Counted from the stretch's first letter, positions 44,801 through 52,753 are shown. The stretch: DNA of 64,000 bases from Gemmatimonadota bacterium (GCA_023554245.1 JAMJQL010000075.1:1-64000); one strand, 5' to 3'. The notes: generated by a model not told the origin, from the sequence alone. A program made the numbers and translations.

Positions 44801-45397
44801 TCATCCCGGTGGAAGCGGTACCGGACGGAAAGGCGCCTCGGGAGGCAGGTCCAGGAAGTCGAGGTATTTCCCCGCCTCCTGCTTCTCCATGATCCACGCC
44901 TCGAATTCCGACGGGACCACCCCCTCGATCGAGCGCCCGGCGCGAGCGGTCCGCACGGCCAGGTCGTTCGCGTACTCGTTCTTGGGGTGGTCGGCGTGCC
45001 CTCGCACCCAGCGCCACTCGACCCTGTGGCGGCGGGCGCGCCTCACCAGTCTTCGCCACGACTCGAGGTTCTCGATCGGGCCCCCCTTACGCTTCCACCC
45101 CTTCCGGGCCCAGCCGTGAACCCACTCCGACATCCCCTTCACCAGGTACTGGCTGTCCGAGGTGAATACGACATCGCAGGGCCGTTTCAGACTCTCGAGT
45201 CCCACGATCGCCGATTGGATCGCCATCCGGTTGTTGGTGGTATCGGGCTCGAATATCGCGTAGTCTCTGCGGTACCAGCCCAGACGTTCGTCAAACCGCT
45301 CGATCAGTCCTGCTGCGGCTCCCGGACGGGCACGATCCCGAAACTGGTTGCCCAGGCAGGACTCGTCTGCGTAGATATACACCGTTTTCTCGGACAA
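44801..45397 (-). CDS. RNase HI-like protein with altered catalytic residues
   Basis: This 198-residue protein has the RNase HI fold markers: the first strand with Asp11 (YADESCLGN), the TNNRM block, SDSQYLVKG with Asp81, the basic protrusion WARKGWKRKG, and VRGHADHPKNEYANDLA. Compared with E. coli RNase HI (Asp10, Glu48, Asp70, Asp134), the Glu after NNRM is Ala59 and the last Asp aligns to Asn144, with Asp145 next to it. Two of four metal ligands thus look changed, so activity on RNA-DNA hybrids is uncertain. The TTG start at 45397 lacks a strong ribosome site. An extra C-terminal tail of about 35 residues is present. Confidence 0.8.
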   Translation of the reverse strand: MSEKTVYIYADESCLGNQFRDRARPGAAAGLIERFDERLGWYRRDYAIFEPDTTNNRMAIQSAIVGLESLKRPCDVVFTSDSQYLVKGMSEWVHGWARKGWKRKGGPIENLESWRRLVRRARRHRVEWRWVRGHADHPKNEYANDLAVRTARAGRSIEGVVPSEFEAWIMEKQEAGKYLDFLDLPPEAPFRPVPLPPG

Positions 45398-45453
45398 TGT
45401 GCGCCCCGTGGGGTGGTGCCGATTCCAGGATCGAGCCTGAAGGGACGAAGCCC

Positions 45454-46584
45454 GTGCCGCTGACGCAAGCCCAGGATGGAGCGCTGTTGCTGGAGGATGG
45501 TCGACGGTTCCCCGGAAGACTGGTCGGAGGCAGCGACCCGGGCGTCGGAGAGGTCGCGTTTACGACGAATCTCACGGGATACCAGGAGGTTCTGACCGAT
45601 CCCTCGTTCGCCGGGCAGATCGTCGTGATGACAGCTCCGATGATCGGTAACTACGGGGTAACCGAACAGGATGCGCAGTCGCGCCGTCCGTGGGTAGCAG
45701 GCTTCGTGGTTCGCGAGCTCGCCGCGGCCGGCCGGTCCTGGCGGGCCGATGAATCGCTCCTGGATTATCTCGTACGTCACCGTATTCCCGCGCTGGTGGA
45801 GGTCGACACCCGGGCCGTGACCCGGCACGTGCGCGAACTGGGAGCCATGCGCGCCCTGATCATGCCGGGCGCCTGGAATGACGAGAGGGGTCTAGAGGTC
45901 CTTCGGGCGGAGCCTCTGATGGAGGGCAGGGACCTGGCGACGGGTGTTTCGACACCCGAGCCCTACGAGATCGCCCCGCAGGGGGCGGAGCGCGGTACAG
46001 TCGTCTGTCTCGATTACGGCGTGAAGCGCAAGAGCCTGGAGTTGATCGCCGAATCCGGTTTCAGGGTCCGGGTCGAGCCGGCCTCGGTGTCTGTCGAGAG
46101 CATTCTCGCTGAGCGGCCGGCCGGCGTCTTCGTATCGAACGGGCCTGGTGATCCGGAGGCGATTCCGGGTGCGGCCGAGAAGATCCGGTCGCTGATCGAC
46201 GCGGGTCTGCCGGTATTCGGTATCTGTCTGGGTTGCCAGCTGCTCGCGCGGGCGCTCGGAGGAAGAACCTGGAAGTTGCCCTACGGTCACAGGGGCGGGA
46301 ATCACCCCGTCCGGAATCTCGATACGGGCGCTGTCGAGATCACCTCCCAGAACCACGGCTTCGCGATCGAAGGGGATGGCGATGGCGTGGCGGGCGCACC
46401 CGGGTTGCGCGTCACTCACCGGAACCTCAACGACGGAACGATCGAAGGCGTTGCACACGTTGATTTTCCGGTGTTTGCAGTACAATACCACCCCGAAGCG
46501 GCGCCCGGTCCTCACGACAGCCGCTACCTGTTCGACCGGTTCGTAGAAGCGATTAGCGCAAGTACCGATTCCGCAACTGGTTGA
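45454..46584 (+). CDS. carA: carbamoyl-phosphate synthase small subunit
   Basis: This 376-residue glutaminase subunit releases ammonia from glutamine for carbamoyl phosphate synthesis (pyrimidines and arginine). It has the N-terminal CarA domain with TTNLTGYQEVLTDPSFAGQ and a class-I amidotransferase domain with nucleophile Cys in FGICLGCQLL and the His-Glu pair in YHPEAAPGPHD. GTG 45454 with AGGGACG upstream gives a normal N-terminus. carB does not follow; sppA does, under its own promoter. The motif is GCQ where most have GHQ. Confidence 0.93.
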   Translation: MPLTQAQDGALLLEDGRRFPGRLVGGSDPGVGEVAFTTNLTGYQEVLTDPSFAGQIVVMTAPMIGNYGVTEQDAQSRRPWVAGFVVRELAAAGRSWRADESLLDYLVRHRIPALVEVDTRAVTRHVRELGAMRALIMPGAWNDERGLEVLRAEPLMEGRDLATGVSTPEPYEIAPQGAERGTVVCLDYGVKRKSLELIAESGFRVRVEPASVSVESILAERPAGVFVSNGPGDPEAIPGAAEKIRSLIDAGLPVFGICLGCQLLARALGGRTWKLPYGHRGGNHPVRNLDTGAVEITSQNHGFAIEGDGDGVAGAPGLRVTHRNLNDGTIEGVAHVDFPVFAVQYHPEAAPGPHDSRYLFDRFVEAISASTDSATG

Positions 46585-46610
46585 CAGGACTCGAAGCCCG
46601 CAGCTACGTT
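46581..46610 (+). promoter_or_regulatory. promoter TTGACA-N18-TACGTT ahead of sppA
   Basis: The consensus -35 TTGACA (46581-46586) overlaps the carA stop codon, and TACGTT (46605-46610) follows at 18 bases. Transcription would start near 46617, about 75 bases before the sppA start. Confidence 0.6.
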
Positions 46611-46692
46611 TCGCCGTCGGCGGAGGCCGTGGCGGGCTCTTCCGGACCCCGACAGGCTCCGTGCCTTCCCGATCGTCTGGGGGCGTAGCTGC

Positions 46693-47592
46693 TTGCAGTC
46701 TAGAAACGGTGCACTCGGTATCTTTCTCATCCTGCTGCTGTTCGCATCGGGAGCGATCCTCTCCGCGCGACTGCTGTTCGGGGACCGTGTACCTGGTCTG
46801 ACCCACGACAGGGTGGCGGTGCTTCCGATCACGGGGATCATCGAATCGGAGCGACAGTTCGTCAAAGACCTCGATTCGTTTCGGGAAGATCCGTCGGTTA
46901 AGGCCTTCGTGGTAGAAATTCGGTCGCCGGGCGGAGGAGTCGGTGCGTCGCAGGCCATTCACGGAGAGCTGGAGCGTCTGCGACGCGAGGACGAGCGGCC
47001 GGTGATCGCATGGATCGGCGACGTCGGAGCCTCCGGCGGCTACTACGTCGCGCTCCCGGCGGACTCGATCTTCGCTCTTCCCGGCTCGATCACCGGCTCG
47101 ATCGGCGTGATCATGCAGTTTCCGAATGCCGAAGAGTTGTTCCGTAAGGTCGGGGTGGAGCTGGAAGTCGTGAAGAGCGGACGTCTCAAGGACATTGGCT
47201 CGCCGGTCCGGGAGTTGACCGAGCAGGAACGCATGGTTCTGCAGGAGCTGGTAGACGACGTATGGAACCAGTTCGTCGAAGCCGTCATGCAGGGGCGCGA
47301 CCTGGATCGCCCGCGTGTCGAAGATCTCGCCGACGGGAGAATATTCTCCGGGGAGCGTGCGCTCGACATGGGACTGATCGACAGACTCGGGACGCTGCAG
47401 GACGCGCTCGATACGGCGGGCGAGATGGCAGGCCTCGGTCCGCATCCCCGCACCATACGTCCCACGCGCCAGCGAATCGGATTGCTGGATCTGTTGCTGG
47501 GGGGAATCGAGGAGTCCCGGCTTGCCAGCTGGATCGGGCCGGTAAGCGCCGGGACGGCGAGCACGCCCCGGCTGAGATACGAATGGCCATGA
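46693..47592 (+). CDS. sppA: signal peptide peptidase SppA
   Basis: This 299-residue inner-membrane protein has one N-terminal helix (about residues 7-28) and a ClpP-like serine/lysine protease domain facing the periplasm. The nucleophile Ser is in GDVGASGGYYVAL and the general-base Lys in VVKSGRLKDIGSP. It degrades cleaved signal peptides. Its length is that of the short, Bacillus-type SppA that assembles as an octamer. TTG 46693 is the only start ahead of the helix, with GGGGGCG upstream. HU follows. Confidence 0.92.
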   Translation: MQSRNGALGIFLILLLFASGAILSARLLFGDRVPGLTHDRVAVLPITGIIESERQFVKDLDSFREDPSVKAFVVEIRSPGGGVGASQAIHGELERLRREDERPVIAWIGDVGASGGYYVALPADSIFALPGSITGSIGVIMQFPNAEELFRKVGVELEVVKSGRLKDIGSPVRELTEQERMVLQELVDDVWNQFVEAVMQGRDLDRPRVEDLADGRIFSGERALDMGLIDRLGTLQDALDTAGEMAGLGPHPRTIRPTRQRIGLLDLLLGGIEESRLASWIGPVSAGTASTPRLRYEWP

Positions 47593-47642
47593 CGCACGAG
47601 CGCTCCAATGCGTTCTGAACCCGCGGTGAGAGGAGATCTGCC

Positions 47643-47933
47643 ATGACGAAAGCGGACCTGGTCGAACAGGTATACGAAGCGATCGGACCTGGCGTGACGA
47701 AGAAGGACTGCGGTGCGGTCGTCGACGCCTTCCTCAACGCGGTGAAGCTCGCTCTCGCCAACGGAGAGCACATCGAGATCCGGGGGTTCGGGACCTTCAA
47801 GGTGCGCGAGCGGCGGCCACGTATCGCTCGTAATCCGCGCACCGGCGAGACAGTAGAGGTGCCGTCGCGGGCCGTTCCGGTATTCAAGCCTTCACGGCTG
47901 TTCAAGGCGGAAGTCGACCAGCGAGTGTCGTGA
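47643..47933 (+). CDS. hup: HU-family DNA-binding protein
   Basis: This 96-residue nucleoid protein bends DNA as a dimer. It shows the HU pattern MTKADLVEQV at the start, the GEHIEIRGFGTFKVRER beta region and the DNA-binding arm ARNPRTGETVEVPS, ending in VPVFKPSRLFKAEV. ATG 47643 has GAGAGGAG upstream. It lies 50 bases after sppA and probably shares its transcript. A strong hairpin follows. Confidence 0.95.
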   Translation: MTKADLVEQVYEAIGPGVTKKDCGAVVDAFLNAVKLALANGEHIEIRGFGTFKVRERRPRIARNPRTGETVEVPSRAVPVFKPSRLFKAEVDQRVS

Positions 47934-47948
47934 CGTCGTCGCAGCGCC

Positions 47949-48004
47949 GAAGCCGGACGATCGGCGGAGCTGCCCGAACGCGGGCGCCCGGATCGTCCGG
48001 CTTC
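47949..48004. terminator. 14-bp perfect inverted repeat between hup and aminotransferase gene
   Basis: GAAGCCGGACGATC (47949-47962) is exactly complementary to 47991-48004. The loop contains a second hairpin GCCCG-AACG-CGGGC (47972-47985). It lies 15 bases after hup and 5 bases from the convergent aminotransferase stop, fitting a bidirectional terminator, though no T-run is seen. Confidence 0.65.
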
Positions 48005-48009
48005 CTCAC

Positions 48010-49185
48010 TCAGCGCTGCGAAAACCAGTCCCGCAGCAGCTCCGCACCCTGCGCGAGTATCTCATCTTCCACCGAGAAGTTGAGCCGCAGGAATCCGGGG
48101 GTGCCGAATGCCTCGCCGGGCACGCAGGCGACGCCGGTCTCCTGCAGAAGCGCCTCCGCGACCTCGGCCGAATCCACATCGGCTGCACCGCCATCGATTC
48201 GGCCGTACAGGTAGATCGCGCCCGGCGGGAGCGGTACTTCGAGTCCATCGATGCCCTGCAGTTCCGCATGCGCCGATCTTCGGCGTCGGTCCAGGATGGC
48301 CCTGAAGTCCGCGATGACCTTTTCACGACCCTCCGAGGCGAGGACCGCCGCCGCAGCGAACTGCGACGGGCCAGCAGCGGCCGAGGTCGTCTGGCTCTGG
48401 AGATCTGAGGCTTTCTTGATGAGCGCCGGCGGCCCGACCGCCCAGCCGATGCGCCAGCCGGGCATGGAAAACGCCTTGGACATGCCATCCATCGCCACGA
48501 CGTGCTCGGGTCGATCCTCGACGTCGAACACCGACGGGGCAGGCGTTCCATCGTAGTGCAAGCGCCGGTAGATCTCGTCGGAGAGAATCCAGATGCCGTG
48601 CTCACCCGCCCAGGCGCAGATGCTCTCCAGGGTATCCTGATCCATGACCGCCCCGGAGGGATTCGAAGGACTGTTGAGGAACAGCCCTCGTGTCGAGTCG
48701 GTTCGCATCGACTCGAGCCCGTCGACGGTCAATGCAAAGCCCTCGTCGAAGTCGGTGGGGACGACCACCGGTGTCGCGCGCGCGAGCTCCACGATCGCCA
48801 GGTACGAGGTCCAGAACGGTGCCGGGACCAGGACCTCGTCTCCCTCTCCGAACAGGGAGAAGCAGAGGTTGAAGAGAGCCTGTTTGACGCCAGCACTGAC
48901 CAGAACGCCCGCCGGATCCTCGGGCGCATGGGCCGAGGTTTCGACCAGATAGCGAGTGACCCCCTCGCGCAGTTCGGGAAACCCGGGCGTCGGCGGGTAG
49001 CCTGTCCTGCCCGCCCTGACGGCAGCCGCCGATCCCTCGGCCGCCACCTCCGGCGTGGCGAAGGAAGGCTCACCGGCTGACAGGTCGATGATCGACCGAC
49101 CCTCGGACCGCATCTTCCGGGCTCGAGCGGTGATGGCCAGGGTCGCAGATGGCTTCAGAGCGGAGACATTGGTCGAGAAGCGCAC
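48010..49185 (-). CDS. aspC: aspartate aminotransferase (class I/II, AspC-like)
   Basis: This 391-residue PLP enzyme interconverts aspartate and oxaloacetate. Family markers are LKPSATLAITARAR near the start, SAGEPSFATPE, GRTGYPPTPGFPELREG, the NSPSNPSGA loop, DEIYRRLHYDG and the PLP lysine in MDGMSKAFSMPGWRIGW. GTG 49185 with GGGAG upstream gives the usual N-terminus; the open frame continues upstream but with unrelated sequence. A promoter with a palindrome lies about 110 bases upstream. Prephenate or other oxo-acid specificity is possible within this subgroup. Confidence 0.9.
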   Translation of the reverse strand: MRFSTNVSALKPSATLAITARARKMRSEGRSIIDLSAGEPSFATPEVAAEGSAAAVRAGRTGYPPTPGFPELREGVTRYLVETSAHAPEDPAGVLVSAGVKQALFNLCFSLFGEGDEVLVPAPFWTSYLAIVELARATPVVVPTDFDEGFALTVDGLESMRTDSTRGLFLNSPSNPSGAVMDQDTLESICAWAGEHGIWILSDEIYRRLHYDGTPAPSVFDVEDRPEHVVAMDGMSKAFSMPGWRIGWAVGPPALIKKASDLQSQTTSAAAGPSQFAAAAVLASEGREKVIADFRAILDRRRRSAHAELQGIDGLEVPLPPGAIYLYGRIDGGAADVDSAEVAEALLQETGVACVPGEAFGTPGFLRLNFSVEDEILAQGAELLRDWFSQR

Positions 49186-49298
49186 GACAACTCCCGCGTC
49201 GGGTAATTGAAGCGGACAGGAGGGGACGATAGCTTTCGCCCCGCGTTCGAGCAGGGTCCCGGCTTCCGAACGGCTCGTGGACCCGTACGGCAGGTGAA

Positions 49299-49328
49299 AA
49301 CGTATTCCTGACGCATCGAATGCGTCAA
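49299..49328 (-). promoter_or_regulatory. promoter TTGACG-N18-TACGTT for aspC
   Basis: Read on the minus strand, TTGACG (49328-49323) and TACGTT (49304-49299) are separated by 18 bases. Transcription would start near 49292, leaving a leader of about 107 bases before the GTG at 49185. Confidence 0.6.
49309..49327. promoter_or_regulatory. 19-bp perfect palindrome, probable operator
   Basis: TGACGCAT-CGA-ATGCGTCA is a perfect inverted repeat with 8-base arms. It overlaps the -35 box and most of the spacer of the aspC promoter, and lies 25 bases before the divergent gene at 49352. The arms resemble a homodimeric regulator site. It is not followed by a T-run, so a terminator is unlikely. Confidence 0.55.
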
Positions 49329-49351
49329 GCAGGGCGAAAGGGTCGTGACCG

Positions 49352-49684
49352 ATGATCAGTGAGACAATCACCGCGCTGGAGCCGGATGCAGCGATCGAGT
49401 TGGCGAGAGGGTTCTTCACGGATCCGCGGTCGCCGCTGCCCGCAACGGTAGTCGAACACGGAGACGGACACCTGGCCGTCGAGACCTTTCGCAGCACCGT
49501 GGCCGTGTCGGCGTTCCCGGATCCCGAGGGACGCGGCACGCGAGTTCGTGTGAGCACCTTGAGGCGTAATGACGCCGTCGGGAAGCTCCTGACCTTGCTG
49601 GCGACCGAGATCCCTGCCGCTCCGGAGGGGCCGGCGAACGCGAGTCCGGCCGGGGCGGCGGAGGAAGGCCGGCCAGCGGAATGA
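49352..49684 (+). CDS. small protein coupled to moaD, unrecognised
   Basis: This 110-residue soluble protein has alternating beta strands in the middle (TVVEHGDGHLAVETFRSTVAV, RVRVSTLRR) and a low-complexity Ala/Gly/Pro tail. No known domain is recognised. Its stop overlaps the moaD start as ATGA, so it is translated with the molybdopterin genes and may have a related role, though that is inference. ATG 49352 is preceded by AAAGGG. The palindrome at 49309-49327 lies just upstream. Confidence 0.65.
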   Translation: MISETITALEPDAAIELARGFFTDPRSPLPATVVEHGDGHLAVETFRSTVAVSAFPDPEGRGTRVRVSTLRRNDAVGKLLTLLATEIPAAPEGPANASPAGAAEEGRPAE

Positions 49685-49938
49685 CGGCCGGCGAGTTCCC
49701 GGTCCGTGTGATGCTGTTCGGCCACTATCGGGAACTCGTCGGAGCTCCGAGCCTGGATCTCACCCTTCCCGACGGAGCGAAGGTCGAGGATCTCGTGACC
49801 CTGCTCCGGGACCTGCCCGTCCTGGCAGAACTCCCCGAACGACCGGCCGTGGCTGTGAATCGACAATACGCCGCCGCCGCCCGCGCACTCGCCCGCGGTG
49901 ACGAGATCGCGTTGATCCCTCCGGTGGCCGGTGGCTGA
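49681..49938 (+). CDS. moaD: molybdopterin synthase sulfur-carrier subunit MoaD
   Basis: This 85-residue ubiquitin-fold protein ends in Gly-Gly (PPVAGG), the C-terminus that carries thiocarboxylate sulfur for molybdopterin synthesis. The strand pattern VRVMLFGHYRELVG and ALARGDEIALIPPVAGG is typical of MoaD. It overlaps the upstream small gene (ATGA) and the downstream moaE start (GTG 49931) by 8 bases. Confidence 0.92.
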   Translation: MTAGEFPVRVMLFGHYRELVGAPSLDLTLPDGAKVEDLVTLLRDLPVLAELPERPAVAVNRQYAAAARALARGDEIALIPPVAGG

Positions 49939-50389
49939 GCCCCGGCTGGTCGTCGGCGTCGTCGACCGACCGATTTCCGCTTCGGAGCTCGTCGAGATGG
50001 TCGGGTCGAGCGAGGATGGGGCGGTGGTCTGTTTCGAGGGAAGGGTGAGGACCCGAAATCGCGGGCGGGTCGTCGTGCGGCTGCACTACGAGGCCTATCC
50101 TGGGATGGCAGACGAGACGCTGCGGGAGATCGCTGCCGAAGCGGCCCGCATACACGCTGCGGGTTCGGTAGCCGCATTTCACAGAACCGGCACCCTCGAT
50201 ATCGGCGAAGTCAGCGTCGCCATCGCCGCGTCCGCCATGCACCGGTCGAACGCATTCGATGCCGTGCGCCACGTAATCGAGCAGGTGAAGGTCAGATTGC
50301 CCGTGTGGAAGAGGGAGGAGTACGCCGATGGCTCGAGCGAGTGGCTGGATGGGGTGACGCCGGATGCTGGAGCGGGGGTCTCGGAATGA
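49931..50389 (+). CDS. moaE: molybdopterin synthase catalytic subunit MoaE
   Basis: This 152-residue subunit pairs with MoaD to convert precursor Z into molybdopterin. Conserved parts are GAVVCFEGRVRTRNRGRVV, LHYEAYPGMADETL, VAFHRTGTLDIGEVSVAIAASA-type strands and the active-site Lys region RLPVWKREEY. The GTG at 49931 overlaps moaD, and the stop overlaps the moaA ATG, so moaD-moaE-moaA form one coupled unit. The C-terminal 15 residues are a short variable extension. Confidence 0.93.
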   Translation: MAEPRLVVGVVDRPISASELVEMVGSSEDGAVVCFEGRVRTRNRGRVVVRLHYEAYPGMADETLREIAAEAARIHAAGSVAAFHRTGTLDIGEVSVAIAASAMHRSNAFDAVRHVIEQVKVRLPVWKREEYADGSSEWLDGVTPDAGAGVSE

Positions 50390-51366
50390 GAGATGGTTTC
50401 GGCCGCACGATCGACTACCTGCGGATCTCGGTGATCGACAAGTGCAACCTCCGGTGCAACTACTGCATGCCCGTGGAGGGCTTCGAGTGGATCCCCCGGG
50501 CGGAGCTGCTGAGTTTCGAGGAGATCGCGGCGATCGTCCGGGAGCTGGTGGGGATGGGTCTCCGTCGCGTTCGGATCACGGGAGGAGAGCCCCTGATTCG
50601 CAAGGACCTGCCCGTGCTGGTCGCACTTCTTCGGGAGATCGATGGAGTCGAGGAGATATCTCTCTCGACCAACGGGATTCTTCTGCCGCGGTTCGCGACC
50701 GACCTCCGGCTGGCCGGAGTGGACCGTGTCAACATCAGCCTGGACACCCTGAGGAGGGACCGGTTCGAGGCGATCGCCCGTCGTCCCGAGCGTGTGTTCG
50801 ATGAGATCATGGCAGGGGTGGAGGCTGCGGAGCGCGCCGGTTTCGCTCCCATCAAGATCAATACCGTTCTGTTGCGGGGCCTCAACGATGACGAGGTCCC
50901 TCAGTTCGCGGAGCTGACGCGTTCGAGGCCCTGGCACGTCCGATTCATCGAGATGATGCCGGTCGGTGAGAACCTGCACCTCGCGGACCGGTTCATCGGG
51001 GCCGACGAGGTGCTCGAGCGACTCGGCAGTCTTGCCGAGCTCCTGCCGGATGCGGGGCCGCGCGGGAACGGGCCGGCCCGATATTTCCGCTTTCCCGGCG
51101 CTGTCGGTTCGGTCGGCGTCATAACGCCGCTCTCGCACAATTACTGCGACAGCTGCAATCGAATGCGTCTCACCGCTGACGGTCGACTGCGGACCTGCCT
51201 GTTCGGGTCTCACGAGGCCGACCTCAAGACGCCGCTTCGCGCTGCTGGCACGGTCAGGGCGGCCGTGGAACGCGCCCTGCAGCAGAAGCCGCAGCGGCAC
51301 ATGCTGATCAACGGAAGTGACTCGGGTTCCGGAGGGCTGGGAGCTTTGAGTCAGATTGGTGGATGA
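50386..51366 (+). CDS. moaA: GTP 3',8-cyclase MoaA (radical SAM)
   Basis: This 326-residue radical-SAM enzyme turns GTP into the cyclic precursor of molybdenum cofactor. The SAM-binding cluster motif is CNLRCNYC (Cx3Cx2C) near residues 21-28. The C-terminal substrate cluster is in NYCDSCNRMRLTADGRLRTC, and the protein ends in the functional Gly-Gly (SQIGG). ATG 50386 overlaps the moaE stop. moaB and moaC are not in the window. Confidence 0.95.
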   Translation: MRDGFGRTIDYLRISVIDKCNLRCNYCMPVEGFEWIPRAELLSFEEIAAIVRELVGMGLRRVRITGGEPLIRKDLPVLVALLREIDGVEEISLSTNGILLPRFATDLRLAGVDRVNISLDTLRRDRFEAIARRPERVFDEIMAGVEAAERAGFAPIKINTVLLRGLNDDEVPQFAELTRSRPWHVRFIEMMPVGENLHLADRFIGADEVLERLGSLAELLPDAGPRGNGPARYFRFPGAVGSVGVITPLSHNYCDSCNRMRLTADGRLRTCLFGSHEADLKTPLRAAGTVRAAVERALQQKPQRHMLINGSDSGSGGLGALSQIGG

Positions 51367-51388
51367 TTCAGATGAGGAGATCTCCCCT

Positions 51389-51628
51389 GTGACATGGGAA
51401 GAGAGAAAACTGTATCAGGACGGCCGGGCGCGAATTCAGGAGCTCAAGGACCGACTCGACGACGGGGCTGCGAATGACGCCCTCACGAGGGGCGAGGCCC
51501 TCGAAATTCTCGAGCTACTGGAGCTGTTCGCGGACCGAATGAGCCCCGAGCGCTGGGACAGGGCGCTCGAAGCGATCGCGAACGAGGCCGCGCGCCGGGC
51601 CGACATGCTGGTCGCCCGCCGGAACTGA
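51389..51628 (+). CDS. small helical protein after moaA, unrecognised
   Basis: This 79-residue, strongly charged, helix-rich soluble protein (EERKLYQDGRARIQELKDRL) has no recognised domain. GTG 51389 is chosen because GAGGAG lies about 9 bases upstream; an earlier GTG at 51359 overlaps moaA. High charge and heptad-like Leu spacing suggest a coiled coil. It could be a co-transcribed member of the moa unit, but its function is unknown. Confidence 0.6.
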   Translation: MTWEERKLYQDGRARIQELKDRLDDGAANDALTRGEALEILELLELFADRMSPERWDRALEAIANEAARRADMLVARRN

Positions 51629-51658
51629 ACCAGTCCGATCGGGGAGCGGCGTTCAGGA

Positions 51659-51674
51659 CCGGTTGCGGAACCGG
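51659..51674 (+). terminator. short hairpin CCGGTT-GCGG-AACCGG
   Basis: A perfect 6-base stem with a four-base loop lies 31 bases after the small gene. It has no T-run. It overlaps a poor promoter-like pair, TTGCGG (51663) and TAGGTT (51685), 16 bases apart, that could serve mdh. Confidence 0.3.
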
Positions 51675-51789
51675 GCCGCCCCGGTAGGTTGGGCGTCAGC
51701 GGCGCGCATCGGATCCGTCCCCCCGGGACGAGCGCACCGGACCAATAAGTCCCTTCTCATCCGCCAACCCGAGAAACGGACGGTTCATC

Positions 51790-52716
51790 GTGGAAAGAAT
51801 CACCGTAGTCGGAGCGGGGCACGTCGGAGCTACGGCGGCCCAGAGAATCGCCGAGCGCGAGCTCGCGCGGGAAGTTGTGGTGGTCGACATCCTGGAGGGA
51901 GTCCCCCAGGGCAAGGCGCTGGACCAGTGGGAATCGGCCCCGGTCGAGGGATTCGATACGCGGGTAACAGGAGCGCAAGGATACGCCGAGACCGCCGGAT
52001 CGGGTATCTACGTCGTCACGGCCGGACTCGCCCGGAAGCCCGGGATGAGCCGTGACGACCTGCTGCGGAAGAACACGGAGATCATTTCGGGGATCTCGAA
52101 GGAGATCGCCCGGCACAGCCCGGATTCGATCATCATCATGGTGACGAATCCTCTCGATGTCATGTCGTACGTCGCGATGAAGACGACGGGATTCGATCGC
52201 CAGCGGGTGGTGGGCATGGCCGGCATCCTGGATACGGCCCGCTTCCGCAGCTTCATCGCGCTCGAGCTGGACGTGAGCGTGCAGGACATCCAGGCTCTGG
52301 TGCTCGGAGGCCACGGCGACAGCATGGTCCCGATCGTCAGCACGGTCACCGTAGGCGGGATCCCCTTGACGGAAATGCTGTCCGAAGAGCGGATCGAGGC
52401 CCTCGTCGAGCGGACCCGAAAGGGAGGCGGCGAGATCGTGAAGCTGCTCGGTACCGGCAGCGCCTACTACGCGCCATCCTCCGCGGCAGTGCAGATGGTC
52501 GAGGCAATCGTGCGGGACAAGAAGCGGATCCTGCCCTGCGCGGCCTGGCTCGAGGGCGAATTCGGTCTCGAGGGGCTCTTCCTCGGCGTGCCATGCAAGC
52601 TGGGCCAGCCGGGGCTCGAAGCAGTCCTCGAGGTGCCGCTGACGGACGCCGAGCAGCAGGCCCTGGCCGCGTCGGCGGAGGCCGTACGAGGGACGATGAG
52701 CCTCCTGTCGCTCTGA
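51790..52716 (+). CDS. mdh: malate dehydrogenase (LDH-like type)
   Basis: This 308-residue NAD-dependent enzyme interconverts malate and oxaloacetate. The Rossmann motif is VVGAGHVGATAA; the substrate-loop Arg in LARKPGMSRDDL marks malate rather than lactate specificity; the catalytic Asp/His pair includes GGHGDSMVP. GTG 51790 gives the normal N-terminus, but no strong ribosome site is seen. With acnA, gltA and icd it adds a fourth TCA enzyme to the window. Confidence 0.94.
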   Translation: MERITVVGAGHVGATAAQRIAERELAREVVVVDILEGVPQGKALDQWESAPVEGFDTRVTGAQGYAETAGSGIYVVTAGLARKPGMSRDDLLRKNTEIISGISKEIARHSPDSIIIMVTNPLDVMSYVAMKTTGFDRQRVVGMAGILDTARFRSFIALELDVSVQDIQALVLGGHGDSMVPIVSTVTVGGIPLTEMLSEERIEALVERTRKGGGEIVKLLGTGSAYYAPSSAAVQMVEAIVRDKKRILPCAAWLEGEFGLEGLFLGVPCKLGQPGLEAVLEVPLTDAEQQALAASAEAVRGTMSLLSL

Positions 52717-52753
52717 GGCTCAAGAGTCGAATGCCGGCGGGCCGGAGGGCGAG

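Noticed and set aside
49186-49866. N-terminal extension of the aspartate aminotransferase frame
   Set aside because: The frame stays open through the antisense of moaD and the small gene, but a ribosome site and the family-typical N-terminus place the start at GTG 49185.
51663-51690. Promoter TTGCGG-N16-TAGGTT ahead of mdh
   Set aside because: Both boxes are poor matches, and the -35 overlaps a hairpin; kept only as a remark.
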